The position numbers and the translations under genes are program-made. Shown here piece after piece: positions 38,101 to 47,072 of a DNA stretch of 64,000 nt. Numbering within the stretch: the stretch's first letter is position 1; each line of letters opens with the position of its first letter. Below the pieces are notes generated by a model. That model was not told where the DNA came from and ran no database searches. It saw nothing but the letters and a program-made list of their open reading frames with translations. Origin of the DNA: Candidatus Kosakonia sp. 282A-S69 (GTDB lineage: Bacteria > Pseudomonadota > Gammaproteobacteria > Enterobacterales > Enterobacteriaceae); NCBI RefSeq assembly GCF_029433855.1, contig NZ_JAROAU010000003.1, positions 1,872,584 through 1,936,583 of the forward strand, read 5' to 3'.

Positions 38101-38720
38101 CCGCCGCTGTTGATAAGCTGCGTACCGCCCGCGTTGACAACGCCCTCGACTGAAGTGCCGTTGACAGCCTGCACGCCACCATTATTAATCACCGTCTGGC
38201 TTGCCAGCCCGCTCTGCAGCACGGTTTGCACGCCGCCAGCACCGATAACGGTGCCGCTCGCTTTACCCGAGACCGCCTGCGTACCGCCGCTGTTAAGCTG
38301 CGAGCCGGTTGCCGTTCCGTCCACTTCAACAATCTGTACGCCGTCTGTGACAATGGTACCGGTAGTCTGGCCGTTCTGACGCACAATCTGCGACCCGCCA
38401 TCCTGAACGCGGGTATCAACGGTCTGACCGCCCGCCACGATCTGGGTGCCGCGGTTGCCGATGGTGTGGTTAGTGGTTACCCCGCCGGTGCGCACGTTCT
38501 GTACGCCCTCCTGCACCACTTCATCCCGAACCGAATCGGTGACATCCGGGGTGAATGCCATCGCCCCGCTGCTGGCGAACAAACCGCCCACCGCCGCCGA
38601 GATCAATACCGCGCCGCCTGCGCGCTTGCCTTTCGCCCGTGTCAGTTCTGAAACCACCACGAACGCCCGCTGAACGTCATTCCACACCAGCCGGTAACTG
38701 CAGTTAAGACTTTTCTTCAT
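32190..38720 (-). CDS. Large AIDA-type self-associating autotransporter adhesin
   Basis: A 2176-residue type Va secretion protein. Residues 1-55 form an extended signal peptide (YRLVWNDVQRAFVVVSELTR, then a hydrophobic core, cleavage after AMA). Residues from about 72 to 1500 are AIDA/Ag43-type coils starting GGxQxV, predicted to form a long beta-helix. A pertactin-like stretch and linker follow (NYRSAMYLYS at 1852), then a barrel from about 1890 that ends in Phe (MLKVGF). Such proteins mediate aggregation, adhesion and biofilm. The heptosyltransferase gene 31 bases upstream on the same strand implies the passenger is O-heptosylated. GAGGA precedes the ATG. The position beside tRNA-Val genes and before pykF, with no K-12 equivalent, marks it as accessory. 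The exact subgroup (AIDA-I, TibA or Ag43-like) is not resolved. Confidence 0.93.
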   Translation of the reverse strand: MKKSLNCSYRLVWNDVQRAFVVVSELTRAKGKRAGGAVLISAAVGGLFASSGAMAFTPDVTDSVRDEVVQEGVQNVRTGGVTTNHTIGNRGTQIVAGGQTVDTRVQDGGSQIVRQNGQTTGTIVTDGVQIVEVDGTATGSQLNSGGTQAVSGKASGTVIGAGGVQTVLQSGLASQTVINNGGVQAVNGTSVEGVVNAGGTQLINSGGLSQNATVNSGGIQHVKVGGAAADTAIFGGGNQIVAGTVSGAHLNDGGAQLVQQTGKAIGTIINNRGTQTVDGTAVSAVVNGGGTQLVHSGGLAAGTTVNSGGIQHIKQGGAASDGVVFGGGTQVLSGTASGTSVSDGGAQLVQETGKSTGTIINNRGTQTVDGQAIDSVVNAGGTQLVNRGGLATGGVVNTGALQHISVGGAASDAILLGGTQLVEGTASGTVINNRGLQQIHASGMSKDAVVNAGGEQDVDGVSFSAEVNDGGLQKVRSGGTATSAVINSGGIQSVLAGGSTLATTLLGGIQQLAGVAADTIIGAGGVQHVQVGGSATGSLINEGGLQRVDGTATSSVIYDGGTQLVNNGGLAKSATVNSGGLQHINEGGAASDTTVFGGGKQVVAGTASGTSINNGGHQLVQATGKATDTIINSGGTQAVDGAAIAAVVNDGGVQLIQAGALASGSQVNSGGLQHINEGGAASDALLFGGIQIVEGTASNTRVDAGGVQQVHVTGKTTDSKIYQGGFQDVDGTANGTIVYGGGKQLIRSGGHANDTRVDKDGVQIVRANGAASKTTLLGGTQQVAGLAGDTVIGDGGIQHVQVGGSATGSLINSGGLQRVDGSATSAVVNNGGVQLVNSGGLAAGSIVNSGGLQHINVGGAASDGTVFGGGKQLVAGTASGTSLSDGGQQIVQASGKTTDTQINSGGVQSVDGNATSSVVRNGGTQLVNRGGLAAGTTVHSGGLQHINVGGAASDGTVFGGGKQVVAGTASGTSLSDGGMQLVLESGKTTDTHINRGGVQSVDGTATSSVVNDGGQQIVNYGGLAAGSIVKNGGVQHVSAGGAASDGTVFGGGTQLVEGTASGTSISDGGVQLVTKGGQARGTLVNSGGVQRVDGQSFDAVINNGGQQIVDPYGWSRQSVINAGGKQILSNAAVAISTVLNGGEQHVNNGAKSFAARLLGGTQNIGSGGQAFEARVEKGGVQNVNDGGYTYGGTISEGGRQNVAAGGVTDFTFVDGGLQVVDGTSIVSIVKNGGRQVVNKNANAEVSIVTDGGIQEVFGTTTGSEITRAEQRIYSGGSAISTVLNDGAVQGIYDGAVVTDTRNRHGIQNIYSGGRAENNLMDNFAVQNIAAGATAVSTSLINDSQQNVRGSAVDTDLSANSVQNVYRGGTAIRTTLYERGTQNIYSGGSSDFAVINVGGVQNVLTGGIASNTTINGGGTQNVNSGGTVISTIIHEGGIQNVNDGAIVIDNKVVGEQVVNQGGTVASSTVSENGAQSVTSGGTAIATTVSKGGAQFVRAGGVADLTAIERGGMLALEDGATVTNINLNSGAALMAGTDTTLNGTNASGSFSIANKIADNLLLESGGLLSVAADGSANNTVVNEKGTLTVAEGGMLTGITKVNDGGTLAGSVNNDGELRITTENSASTVNAAINGNGTLYKEGNNTLTLSGALNQAGGTFLQSGTLVFSGLDAVTDIIARAGTSLQLTNGSTLTGMIDPTDLTVDAGSNWLMTDSSLLNNLTLGGTIDYQAPTGAFVPKTLTVTNLVGNGGTITLNTRFDGNSAVSDSLVLDGGTATGSTNIAIRSQGGLGARTTGDGIQVVNAINGATTSDDAFRLDGSLQAGAYNYTLQQGSADESWYLTTAEAGGNADGPQNYRSAMYLYSSVYAQAMDYDSALLGSLDARRYAARTPTEGGSNMWARFQAGQLSHDHGGSDLSNGNTPESKGGYTFLQIGSDLWQGSASGMEWTAGVYGAAGLSAIDVQRNNKSKAGTVRDDAYSGGLYLNGVHESGWWMDIVAQGTRHNFDTNPRDGEGLKTHGWGYVGSFETGLPFEIGSGLVLEPQVQYQYRGVNLKDGNDDVADVQFGDGHSQQVRAGLRLGNNATLKESGKPVPVSWFIRPSFIQTFDSKGTLNVSAPGVAGSETSFNPDQDGTAAALDIGIDGQIRDNVTLGVRAGYTRSIDDAGTGGYGGQIMLKVGF
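35400..38072 (-). repeat. Higher-order 273-bp repeat in the autotransporter passenger
   Basis: From residue 217 the coils follow a fixed order of five: GGxQHxxxGGAASDxxxFG (19), GGxQxVAGTASGTxxxD (17), GGxQLVxxxGKxTxTxINx (19), GGxQxVDGxAxxxVVxx (17) and GGTQLVxxGGLAxGxxVNS (19). The set of 91 residues recurs about ten times to about residue 1107. Copies are diverged, and some units have lost a residue. Outside this block the coils are simple 19-residue repeats. Confidence 0.88.
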
Positions 38721-38751
38721 TTCAATGTCCTCGAAACCCGTCTCTCATCCG

Positions 38752-40008
38752 CTATGCGGCGTGTTGATCGGGGTCTGCCAATGCTGTTGTTTTGATGCCA
38801 AAGGGATTGCTTCGCAGAGCCATCAGCCGACGTAAATGGCCGATGACCTGCTTGCCAGTGATAAATCGTGTGCATTCGTACTGCCGGTCCGTGCCTTTGT
38901 GGCGCGGACACCAGAAATAGTCCTGATGATCAAAATTGAGCCGCACGTCATCCCAGCAGCCGTTGCAGACATGGGTGTTGATGACGCGCCAGGGGGTATA
39001 AAACTCGCTGTTTGGCAGGCTGAAACCGCTGATCAGCACCACCGGGATATGGCAGCCCCAGGCAAGCCAGGAGAGACCGCTGCCGAGGCCGATAAAAAAA
39101 TCGGCGTGCTCGAGCAGGGCCACGCGTTCAGCCAGCGGCAGATTGCCGGTGAAATCTTCCGCGCCGTGGGGGATCTTGTTCCAGACGTAACCCCGGCCAA
39201 CCACGCGCTCTTTGTCGATACAGAGCACGCGGTAGCCCTGCGCTTTCAGATAGTCGATGACCTCATGCCAGCCGGTGCCGTTGTTCCAGAATTTGGCCTG
39301 GCTGGTGGACTGGGTGGCGATGCAGACATAGGGCTCAGCGATACGGCGCGCAGTGTGCTGGCGCAGATCAGGGATGATTTCGGTAGGATCGACGCCGAGA
39401 ATATGCCCGGCGGTGCGGTGCAGGCCGACGGCGCGAAAATCAAAGGGCTGTTTATCGAGATCGCCGTTAAAAAAGAGGCCGACACGCCAGCTGGCGTAGG
39501 GCGGCGCGCTCACACCCGGCCCGGCTTGCCAGCTTTCCGGGGTAAAAAAATTGAGTTGCGGGTAGACCGGTGAGAAAAGATCGACAATCGGCTGCGCCAT
39601 GGTGCAGTCAACGTTGCACTGGTAGGTCTGTCGAAAGCGTTCAGCGTAAGGCACCCACCCCACCAGATCGCCGAGCGTACCGCTGGGAAAAGAGACCAGT
39701 ACCCGTTTGCCGCGCATATCCAGCGTATGATCCAGCACGGGTTCAGACTGGAGGCTGTCCCAGACCCGTAGCCGAAACGGCACATAATATTTTTTTGTGC
39801 TGATGACCCACCCTTGCGCGACATCGTCAGCAAAAAGGATATTTCCCGTTTCGTCATCACTTATTTCTACCCGCCAGTGACCGTCCGGCAACAGTAAACG
39901 GGCACCGTCATTAAAATCATACAGGATACCCATCGGCCCCTGCTGGGTCGGTATTTCTGGCGGTGAAATAAAAGCATATCCATGACCAACAACTGTGGAA
40001 GTCGTCAT
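38752..40008 (-). CDS. Autotransporter heptosyltransferase (TibC/Aah family)
   Basis: A 418-residue cytoplasmic glycosyltransferase of the bacterial autotransporter heptosyltransferase family. It transfers heptose from an ADP-heptose donor to Ser/Thr of the passenger before export. The C-terminal part has four spaced cysteines, Cys348-x2-Cys351-x15-Cys367-x11-Cys379, matching the iron-binding finger of TibC. The GT-B C-domain segment FFIGLGSGLSWLAWGC binds the nucleotide sugar in relatives. An N-terminal region (residues 1-95) precedes the GT-B fold. It is the first gene of a two-gene operon with the adhesin. The donor pathway is encoded elsewhere (LPS heptose synthesis). Confidence 0.92.
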   Translation of the reverse strand: MTTSTVVGHGYAFISPPEIPTQQGPMGILYDFNDGARLLLPDGHWRVEISDDETGNILFADDVAQGWVISTKKYYVPFRLRVWDSLQSEPVLDHTLDMRGKRVLVSFPSGTLGDLVGWVPYAERFRQTYQCNVDCTMAQPIVDLFSPVYPQLNFFTPESWQAGPGVSAPPYASWRVGLFFNGDLDKQPFDFRAVGLHRTAGHILGVDPTEIIPDLRQHTARRIAEPYVCIATQSTSQAKFWNNGTGWHEVIDYLKAQGYRVLCIDKERVVGRGYVWNKIPHGAEDFTGNLPLAERVALLEHADFFIGLGSGLSWLAWGCHIPVVLISGFSLPNSEFYTPWRVINTHVCNGCWDDVRLNFDHQDYFWCPRHKGTDRQYECTRFITGKQVIGHLRRLMALRSNPFGIKTTALADPDQHAA

Positions 40009-40740
40009 CGCCTAACCTTCATCAAGAGTTAACGCATTGAATTGGGCTGGCAGTAAATAATTATCAGGCACCAGCCGACCTCCGGGAATAATTCTCCGGA
40101 ACAAATCTTTTTATAAATTTTTGAGTCTCGTTAAGAGTCGCTTAAGCGTAGTTACGCCGTGCTTTATTGCAAATCATCTCAAAAAGTTAAGTTGTATATA
40201 AATCAATAGCTTATATTTTTAACTTTTTCACGCTGCGTATAAATAAACATTTAAAAACAGGAAGTTAGCCACCCTTCAATGCAAGCATTTTAGGATTATC
40301 CTTAAACTAAATTTGATGCAAAAACGTGACATTGATACGGAAATATAAAATATATTTCTGTAGTTACTCGGACGAAATGAATGCTATATCCACTGGATTA
40401 CCTGCCCGGTTTGATTAAAAAATGGCTATCGTGGTAATTAATTAGAGTGCAAGCAGCTCATTTTTTATTTATTTAATTGCCTGCGCCGGAAGAGCGTCAA
40501 CTGAGATATATGGAACTTTCTGATTGCTAATTTTCTTGAGCAAGCGAGTGGCTCGATAAATAAGCACTTGCGCAGGTGTAAAATATTGTTGCCGCACAAT
40601 GCGGTCATTCTGAAGCCATTACCGTCGTCAGGTTCACCTGCCGGACGTGCGTATACGGCGGCGCAACGATTGCGCAATTATGTGATAACGGTTGCATAAC
40701 GAAACGTTGACGGCGACCAATTCGTATTTTGAAACAGCGT
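40009..40740. other. AT-rich region upstream of the adhesin operon
   Basis: About 730 bases, far richer in A and T than the flanking coding DNA, with many A/T tracts (for example around 40190-40260 and 40320-40360). It should carry the promoter of the heptosyltransferase/adhesin operon. A 70-codon minus-strand frame at 40465-40677 has no recognisable features and is not called. Such DNA is typical of H-NS-silenced acquired loci. Confidence 0.55.
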
Positions 40741-40769
40741 TTTTAATTCCTTTCTGTGACTGTGGACGC

Positions 40770-40802
40770 TATAATGCCGCAATCCTAATTTGAATGGATT
40801 CA
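40770..40802 (+). promoter_or_regulatory. pykF promoter -10 and Cra-type operator
   Basis: TATAAT at 40770-40775 is a consensus -10; the -35 is poor. TGAATGGATTCA at 40791-40802 is a perfect palindrome resembling the Cra (FruR) site (TGAAACGTTTCA) and lies just downstream of the start site, where Cra would repress. E. coli pykF is repressed by Cra. The leader before the ATG is about 235 nt. Confidence 0.65.
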
Positions 40803-41017
40803 GCTGATTGAACTGTAAAGCAGATAACTCATATCAATATTTTTCCAGGCTGGCTGAACCTCAGGCACACATTCCTCTGCACGCTTTTTTGATGTCACCT
40901 ATCCTTAGTCTGTGGCATCGCTCTTTTCGCAACACAGGTTTGACTCCGGCGCCGTGCGCACCCCGGAGCGTGAATTCCCACTCCTTCTCAACCCAAACTT
41001 AAAGACCAGAAACTGTC

Positions 41018-42430
41018 ATGAAAAAGACCAAAATTGTATGCACCATCGGTCCGAAAACCGAATCCGAAGAGATGTTGACCAAAATGCTGGACGCAGGCAT
41101 GAACGTCATGCGTCTGAACTTCTCTCACGGTGACTATGCTGAGCACGGCCAGCGCATTCAGAACCTGCGCAACGTGATGAGCAAAACCGGTAAGAAAGCG
41201 GCTATCCTGCTGGACACGAAAGGTCCGGAAATCCGCACCATTAAACTGGAAGGCGGTAACGACGTTTCGCTGAAAGCGGGTCAGACTTTCACCTTCACCA
41301 CCGACAAATCCGTTGTCGGCAATAGCGACACTGTTGCCGTAACCTATGAAGGCTTCACCAACGACCTGAGCGTCGGCGATACCGTGCTGGTCGACGATGG
41401 CCTGATCGGTATGGAAGTGACCGCCATTGAAGGGAATAAAGTTGTTTGTAAAGTGCTGAACAACGGCGATCTCGGCGAAAATAAAGGCGTGAACCTGCCG
41501 GGCGTCTCCATCGCCCTGCCGGCGCTGGCGGAAAAAGATAAGCAGGATCTGATCTTTGGCTGTGAGCAAGGCGTCGATTTTGTTGCCGCTTCCTTTATTC
41601 GTAAGCGTTCCGACGTGGTTGAAATTCGTGAGCACCTGAAAGCACACGGCGGCGAAAACATCCAGATCATCTCCAAAATCGAAAACCAGGAAGGCCTGAA
41701 CAACTTCGACGAGATCCTTGAAGCCTCCGATGGCATCATGGTTGCCCGTGGCGACCTGGGCGTTGAAATCCCGGTTGAAGAGGTGATCTTCGCGCAGAAG
41801 ATGATGATCGAAAAATGTATTCGCGCACGTAAAGTGGTGATCACCGCCACGCAGATGCTCGACTCGATGATCAAAAACCCGCGTCCGACCCGCGCTGAAG
41901 CGGGCGACGTGGCGAACGCCATCCTTGACGGCACCGACGCCGTAATGCTCTCTGGCGAATCGGCGAAAGGGAAATACCCGCTGGAAGCCGTCTCTATCAT
42001 GGCGACTATCTGCGAGCGTACTGACCGCGTGATGACCAGCCGTCTGGACTACAACAACGACAGCCGCAAGCTGCGCATCACCGAAGCTGTCTGCCGTGGC
42101 GCAGTGGAAACCGCTGAGAAGCTGGAAGCGCCGCTGATCGTTGTCGCGACTCAGGGCGGTAAATCGGCGCGCGCCGTGCGTAAATACTTCCCGGATGCGA
42201 CCATTCTGGCGCTGACCACCAACGAAGTGACCGCGCGTCAGCTGGTGTTGAGCAAAGGCGTTGTCGCACAGCTGGTGAAAGAGATCTCCTCTACCGATGA
42301 TTTCTACCGTCTGGGTAAAGAAGTCGCGCTGGAAAGCGGCCTGGCGAACAAAGGTGAAGTTGTGGTAATGGTCTCCGGGGCGCTGGTTCCGAGCGGCACC
42401 ACCAACACCGCCTCTGTCCACGTACTGTAA
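41018..42430 (+). CDS. pykF: Pyruvate kinase I (fructose-1,6-bisphosphate activated)
   Basis: A 470-residue glycolytic enzyme converting phosphoenolpyruvate and ADP to pyruvate and ATP. The family active-site segment is [17 protein letters not shown] with the catalytic Lys, the metal/PEP region is [12 protein letters not shown], and the C-terminal domain holds the effector site ([13 protein letters not shown]). Nearly identical to E. coli PykF. It has its own promoter and terminator. Confidence 0.98.
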   Translation: MKKTKIVCTIGPKTESEEMLTKMLDAGMNVMRLNFSHGDYAEHGQRIQNLRNVMSKTGKKAAILLDTKGPEIRTIKLEGGNDVSLKAGQTFTFTTDKSVVGNSDTVAVTYEGFTNDLSVGDTVLVDDGLIGMEVTAIEGNKVVCKVLNNGDLGENKGVNLPGVSIALPALAEKDKQDLIFGCEQGVDFVAASFIRKRSDVVEIREHLKAHGGENIQIISKIENQEGLNNFDEILEASDGIMVARGDLGVEIPVEEVIFAQKMMIEKCIRARKVVITATQMLDSMIKNPRPTRAEAGDVANAILDGTDAVMLSGESAKGKYPLEAVSIMATICERTDRVMTSRLDYNNDSRKLRITEAVCRGAVETAEKLEAPLIVVATQGGKSARAVRKYFPDATILALTTNEVTARQLVLSKGVVAQLVKEISSTDDFYRLGKEVALESGLANKGEVVVMVSGALVPSGTTNTASVHVL

Positions 42431-42454
42431 TAATTACCAGAGTTTCGGCAGATT

Positions 42455-42484
42455 AAAAAAGCGCCCTTACGGCGCTTTTTTTTT
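42455..42484 (+). terminator. Rho-independent terminator of pykF
   Basis: AAGCGCC pairs with GGCGCTT over a 5-base loop, followed by a long T run. About 25 bases after the stop. Confidence 0.93.
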
Positions 42485-42485
42485 A

Positions 42486-42666
42486 ATATTTCAAACTGCG
42501 GAAGGAATTAAAAGTTTCAATCGGATTTTGCTATTTAAATCGCACTTTATCTAAGATGAATCCGATGAGAATCCGCTGTTTTAATAGGCGTTTTTAGCAA
42601 GTTAAATCAAAGTCGATGCTTCTTTGAGCGAACGAGCAAATTTAAGTGCATTCTCATCAAAAAAAT
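42486..42666. other. AT-rich upstream region of lpp
   Basis: About 180 bases with A/T tracts and no gene. An AT-rich segment ahead of the lpp -35 is also present in E. coli and is thought to help this very strong promoter. Confidence 0.5.
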
Positions 42667-42700
42667 ATTCTCAACATAAAAAACTTTGTGTAATACTTGT
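42667..42700 (+). promoter_or_regulatory. lpp promoter
   Basis: The sequence from TTCTCAACAT to the ATG, including -10 TAATAC at 42691-42696 and the short leader with AGAGGGTATTAATA before the ATG, equals the E. coli lpp promoter and leader as I recall them. Confidence 0.85.
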
Positions 42701-42729
42701 AACGCTACATGGAGATTAACTCAATCTAG

Positions 42730-42978
<249 letters not shown>

Positions 42979-42991
42979 GAGTACCTGTAAT

Positions 42992-43023
42992 GAAAATGGC
43001 GCACATTGTGCGCCATTTTTTTT
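42992..43023. terminator. Bidirectional terminator between lpp and ldtE
   Basis: AAAATGGCGCAC pairs with GTGCGCCATTTT over ATT, followed by eight or more T residues. Perfect 12-bp stem; also usable from the minus strand. Confidence 0.95.
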
Positions 43024-43044
43024 GCCCCCTTCCACCCCTCTTAC

Positions 43045-44055
43045 CTACTGCGTCATCGCTTCGCTCTGACCTTCAACGCCCGCAGTCGGCTTCATCATGT
43101 TCTGTACCGACAACACCGGGGCTGGCGCTGAGGTGGTTTTCCCGCCCGCCACGACAACCGGATAACCGGCGCGACGCGAGAGCGCTTTCTCAATCATCGT
43201 ACGATCACCGCCTGACTGTTCAATAAACGCGCCCAGCGCCGGTGAGAAGACGATAGGCTGCGTCTGCGTATCTTGATCGACGGTCTGCGCCAGCGGACGA
43301 TGCACTTCAATGTAGTGTTTGCCATCAGGCTCGACGGCATACTTCACCGGTTCGTTGATGATAGCCACCCGCGTCCCCGCAGCGACCTGGGCAAACAGCG
43401 CTTCGATATCGGGCGCATTCATGCGAATACAGCCGGAGCTGACGCGCAAGCCGACGCTATCCTGCGCATTGGTGCCGTGGATCAGGTATTCGCCATTGCC
43501 AATCCCCAGACGCATGGCAAAACGCCCCAGCGGGTTATTTGGCCCGGCCGGCACCACTTTCGGTAACTCTACGCCCCGCTCAAGTGAACGTGCGCGGATA
43601 CCCGCGGTCGGCGTCCAGGTCGGGTTAGGGATCTTCTGACTGATACGGGTTACCGACACCGGCGTCTCCAGCCCCTGCTGACCAATTCCAATCGGGTAGA
43701 CCTGCACGCTGTTTTTACCCGGCGGATAGAAATAGAGCCGCAGCTCCGCCAGGTTGACGACAATCCCCTCTCGCGGCGTATCCGGCAGCAGCATCTGCGT
43801 GGGGATAGTCACCGTCGTACCCGGTGCGGGAACCGGCGCGATGGTGTTATTCGCCTCGAGGATCAACATTGCCGCTGTATCAAAATGGCGGGCAATGGCC
43901 TGCAGGTTTTTATCGCTGGCTTGTACGGTGTAGGTCTGGTTCTGACCAATCAGGCGGCCGCCATTCGCAGGCAGGCTGTACTCCGCCGCATGGGCCAGGC
44001 TAAGCGTGCTTAATGCACCAAAAAGAGAGAGAAAAAGTAAAGACGCGCGTTTCAT
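43045..44055 (-). CDS. ldtE: L,D-transpeptidase LdtE
   Basis: A 336-residue periplasmic enzyme that forms mDap-mDap (3-3) cross-links in peptidoglycan. It has a signal peptide (residues 1-23, ending AHA), a LysM-type wall-binding segment (about 40-88, [19 protein letters not shown]) and a YkuD domain with the motif HGTN followed by SSGCIRM carrying the catalytic Cys. Matches E. coli YnhG/LdtE in order and length. Convergent with lpp. Confidence 0.96.
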   Translation of the reverse strand: MKRASLLFLSLFGALSTLSLAHAAEYSLPANGGRLIGQNQTYTVQASDKNLQAIARHFDTAAMLILEANNTIAPVPAPGTTVTIPTQMLLPDTPREGIVVNLAELRLYFYPPGKNSVQVYPIGIGQQGLETPVSVTRISQKIPNPTWTPTAGIRARSLERGVELPKVVPAGPNNPLGRFAMRLGIGNGEYLIHGTNAQDSVGLRVSSGCIRMNAPDIEALFAQVAAGTRVAIINEPVKYAVEPDGKHYIEVHRPLAQTVDQDTQTQPIVFSPALGAFIEQSGGDRTMIEKALSRRAGYPVVVAGGKTTSAPAPVLSVQNMMKPTAGVEGQSEAMTQ

Positions 44056-44153
44056 GCTGTGTTTCCTGTAATCACTGACAGGCTGTCAGAAAGCTGAAGA
44101 ATCAGCGAGGCGGCAAGCGCCCCGCGTAAACAGGATAGAAGGGTCTTTTGAGT

Positions 44154-44570
44154 TTAGCTAAGATTGGCAGCTTTGGTGCGGATAGCGCGGATCATCGCTT
44201 CCAGCCCCTGCGAGCGGGAGGGGGTTAAGTGCTGCGTCAGGGCGAGCTTTTCAAACCACGGGCGTACATCAAATGCCACGATGTCCTGCGCAGTCATCTG
44301 TTGATAGAGGGCGAAGACAATCGCAATAAGCCCTTTGACGATGGCAGCATCGCTGTCGCCGGTAAGCGTAATCACGCCGTCGTCATTACGCTGCATCACA
44401 ATCCACACCTGGCTTTGACAGCCCTGAATCAGATTGTCTGCATTGTGCGCTTCAGCGCTCAGCGCCGGTAAGCGCTGGCCCAGTTCAATAATATAGAGGT
44501 ACTTCTCTTCCCAGTTGGCGCAGCGGTTAAAGTTGCGCAATAGCTTCTCTTTATCGGGTAGTGCGGCCAT
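44154..44570 (-). CDS. sufE: Sulfur acceptor SufE
   Basis: A 138-residue protein that takes persulfide sulfur from SufS on Cys51 (in IQGCQSQVW) and passes it to SufB. Last gene of the sufABCDSE operon, 13 bases after sufS. Almost the same length as E. coli SufE. Confidence 0.98.
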   Translation of the reverse strand: MAALPDKEKLLRNFNRCANWEEKYLYIIELGQRLPALSAEAHNADNLIQGCQSQVWIVMQRNDDGVITLTGDSDAAIVKGLIAIVFALYQQMTAQDIVAFDVRPWFEKLALTQHLTPSRSQGLEAMIRAIRTKAANLS

Positions 44571-44583
44571 GGCGTGCTCCCTG

Positions 44584-45804
44584 TTAGCCCAGTAACTGAT
44601 GAATACGTTTCAGGCCAGTAACCAGACGATCCACCTCTTCATGCGTGTTATACATCGCAAACGATGCACGACACATTGCCGGGACATTATAGAAGGCCAT
44701 CAGCGGCATCGCACAGTGGTGACCGGTGCGCACCGCAATACCGTAATTATCCAGGAAGCTGCCCACGTCATAGGCATGATGTTTGCCGAGATTAAAGGCA
44801 ATCACCCCTTTTCTGTCGGCCGGGCCGTAGAGCGTGAGATCCGGCACTTCGCGCAGCGCATTGAGGGCATAACGCATTAGCGTCTCTTCATACTCCCCAA
44901 TCGCTTCCAGACCGAGACGCGTCACGTACTCCATCGCCGCGCCAAATCCCATAATGCTCCCGGTATTCGGCGTACCGGCCTCGAAGCGCCACGGTGCTTT
45001 CGCATAGGTCGTGCCTTCAGTCAGGCTGACGGTCGCGATCATCGCTCCGCCCCCTTCCCACGGCGGCATTGCCTGCAAAATCGCCTCTTTGGCGTAGAGC
45101 ACGCCAATGCCGGTCGGCCCGTACAGCTTATGGGCGGAGAAAACATAGAAGTCGCAATCAAGCGCCTGCACATCGATAGCGTGGTGCATCACCGCCTGCG
45201 CGCCATCCACCAGCACCTTCGCGCCGTGCTGATGCGCCAGGGCGATGATTTCAGCTATCGGGTTCTCAGTGCCCAGCACATTCGAGATATGCGTAATCGC
45301 CAGCAGTTTTGTCCGCGCATCCAGCAGGCCGGGTAACGCTTCAAGCTGCAGCGTGCCATCCTGGTTGAGCGGGATGACGCGCAGCTCGGCACCCATCCGC
45401 TCACAGAGCATCTGCCACGGCACGATGTTGGCATGGTGCTCCATGGCGCTGATGATGATGTTATCGCCCGCTTTGACCTGGCTGTTGCCCCAGCTGTTAG
45501 CGACGAGGTTGATCCCCTCAGTGGTGCCGCGCACAAACACAATCTCTTCCGGTAAACGCGCGTTGAGGAAGGTTGCGGCCTGCACCCGCACACTCTCCAT
45601 CCGCTGCGTCGCTTCCGCGCTGAGCGTATGGATGCCACGATGCACAGCGGCATAACCGTGGCGGAAAAACTCCGCTTCGGCGTCGATAACCGCATTCGGT
45701 TTTTGCGCGCTGGCGGCGCTGTCGAGATATGCCAGCGGGAGTCCGTTTACTTCACGTTGCAGTACCGGAAAATCGGCACGTACCTCGTTCACGGGAAAAC
45801 TCAT
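44584..45804 (-). CDS. sufS: Cysteine desulfurase SufS
   Basis: A 406-residue PLP enzyme that removes sulfur from cysteine. The PLP Lys lies in [13 protein letters not shown] (near residue 226), an active-site His in [10 protein letters not shown], and the persulfide Cys in RTGHHCAMP (near 364). The ATG overlaps the sufD stop by 4 bases. Confidence 0.98.
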   Translation of the reverse strand: MSFPVNEVRADFPVLQREVNGLPLAYLDSAASAQKPNAVIDAEAEFFRHGYAAVHRGIHTLSAEATQRMESVRVQAATFLNARLPEEIVFVRGTTEGINLVANSWGNSQVKAGDNIIISAMEHHANIVPWQMLCERMGAELRVIPLNQDGTLQLEALPGLLDARTKLLAITHISNVLGTENPIAEIIALAHQHGAKVLVDGAQAVMHHAIDVQALDCDFYVFSAHKLYGPTGIGVLYAKEAILQAMPPWEGGGAMIATVSLTEGTTYAKAPWRFEAGTPNTGSIMGFGAAMEYVTRLGLEAIGEYEETLMRYALNALREVPDLTLYGPADRKGVIAFNLGKHHAYDVGSFLDNYGIAVRTGHHCAMPLMAFYNVPAMCRASFAMYNTHEEVDRLVTGLKRIHQLLG

Positions 45805-47072
45805 GCTTCGCCCCCTGCAAGACGCTGGCTGATACGCGCCAGAATCTGCTGTTTTAGCACCTCGTCGCTGATGGCTTCGGTCAGCTCAGCGGCAAAGGCA
45901 TGGATGATCATCTGCTGCGCCGCGTTCTCATCAATGCCGCGCGAGCGCAGGTAAAACATCTGCTCATCGTCGATACGTCCAATGGTCGCCCCGTGGCTAC
46001 ACTTCACGTCATCGGCATAAATTTCCAGCTGCGGTTTAGTATCCACTTCCGAAAGACGCCCCAGCAGCAGGTTGTTGTTGGTCATCTGCCCGTCGGTCTT
46101 AATGGCATGCTGCGCCACCTTGATCAGACCGTTAAACACCGCCCGCCCCTTGTCACTGACAATGGTTTTATGCAGCTGGCGGCTGTTGCAGTAGCCCTTA
46201 TTGTGCTCAAGCCAGGTGCGGGTATCACACACTTCGCTCTTCACAGGCATCGCCAGGCTGTTGATATTGAGCTGCGTATTTTCGCCATTCAACTGGGTAC
46301 TGGTGTTATGTCGTAGCACCGCACCGCCAAGCAGAAAACTGTGGCTGTCGGCTGCGCCATCATCACCAAGCACAATATCGTTATGCGCAAAGTGGTAGCT
46401 GAGCGGGTTCTCGAAAGCCAGCTTGACATGGTGCAGCCGTGCATTCGCGCCGACCTGCATGGTGACGCGCGAGCCGGTAAAATGGCGCGCGCCATTCAGG
46501 CTGACATAATGTTCGTAGACCGTCGCTTCCGCCCCCTGCGCCAGCGCGATATGGTGACGATAGTGCGCCGTATTCATCTCCTCCCCGGCCAGCCCCTGCG
46601 TAACGTGCATCAGCAGCAGCGGCTTTTCAGGACGCTGGTTGCGGGCGACCTCGATGCGCGTCACGCTCTGCGCCAGGCTTTCGGTAAGGTGTAAAAAGAG
46701 CTCCGGCTGCACCGGCGCAGGCAGGTTGTCGCCAGCCTCGCTTACCGTCACCGTAAACCCGGAGCCGGTGGTGTCGTCACTCAGTTCAGCGCGGAACAGC
46801 CCGTCGACAAACACCAGCCGCAGCGCATCAACCGGCAGTGCCAGCGCATCACGCTGTGCCGCGCCGAGGGTGGCGCTGCTGGCGACAAACTGGCTGTTTA
46901 ACAGGCCATCAAGCGGCGTATATTTCCAGTTCTCGTGCTTACGCGTCGGCAGGCCGAGGCGCAGCATCTGCTGCAGGTGCTGCTCAGCCGTGGCGGAGTG
47001 CGCCCCCTTTTTTGTTTCAAACAGATGGTGCCACTGTTGCAGCGCGTTACTGCTGTTCGGTAAGCCAGCCAT
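45801..47072 (-). CDS. sufD: Fe-S scaffold subunit SufD
   Basis: A 423-residue subunit of the SufBC2D scaffold on which Fe-S clusters are built. The segment [12 protein letters not shown] holds the Cys and His that participate in cluster assembly at the SufB-SufD interface. It overlaps the end of sufC by 26 bases and the start of sufS by 4, so the genes are tightly coupled. Confidence 0.98.
   Translation of the reverse strand: MAGLPNSSNALQQWHHLFETKKGAHSATAEQHLQQMLRLGLPTRKHENWKYTPLDGLLNSQFVASSATLGAAQRDALALPVDALRLVFVDGLFRAELSDDTTGSGFTVTVSEAGDNLPAPVQPELFLHLTESLAQSVTRIEVARNQRPEKPLLLMHVTQGLAGEEMNTAHYRHHIALAQGAEATVYEHYVSLNGARHFTGSRVTMQVGANARLHHVKLAFENPLSYHFAHNDIVLGDDGAADSHSFLLGGAVLRHNTSTQLNGENTQLNINSLAMPVKSEVCDTRTWLEHNKGYCNSRQLHKTIVSDKGRAVFNGLIKVAQHAIKTDGQMTNNNLLLGRLSEVDTKPQLEIYADDVKCSHGATIGRIDDEQMFYLRSRGIDENAAQQMIIHAFAAELTEAISDEVLKQQILARISQRLAGGEA

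Noticed and set aside
35400-38507. CRISPR array suggested by the regular repeats
   Set aside because: The repeats are protein-coding, have no constant repeat/unique spacer pattern, and follow the beta-helix coil period; no cas genes are present.
40465-40677. 70-codon minus-strand frame in the AT-rich gap before pykF
   Set aside because: No ribosome-binding site, no recognisable features and Cys/Arg-rich composition typical of chance frames.
40988-42421. 477-codon minus-strand frame opposite pykF
   Set aside because: A long antisense shadow caused by the strong codon bias of pykF; no independent start signal or family match.
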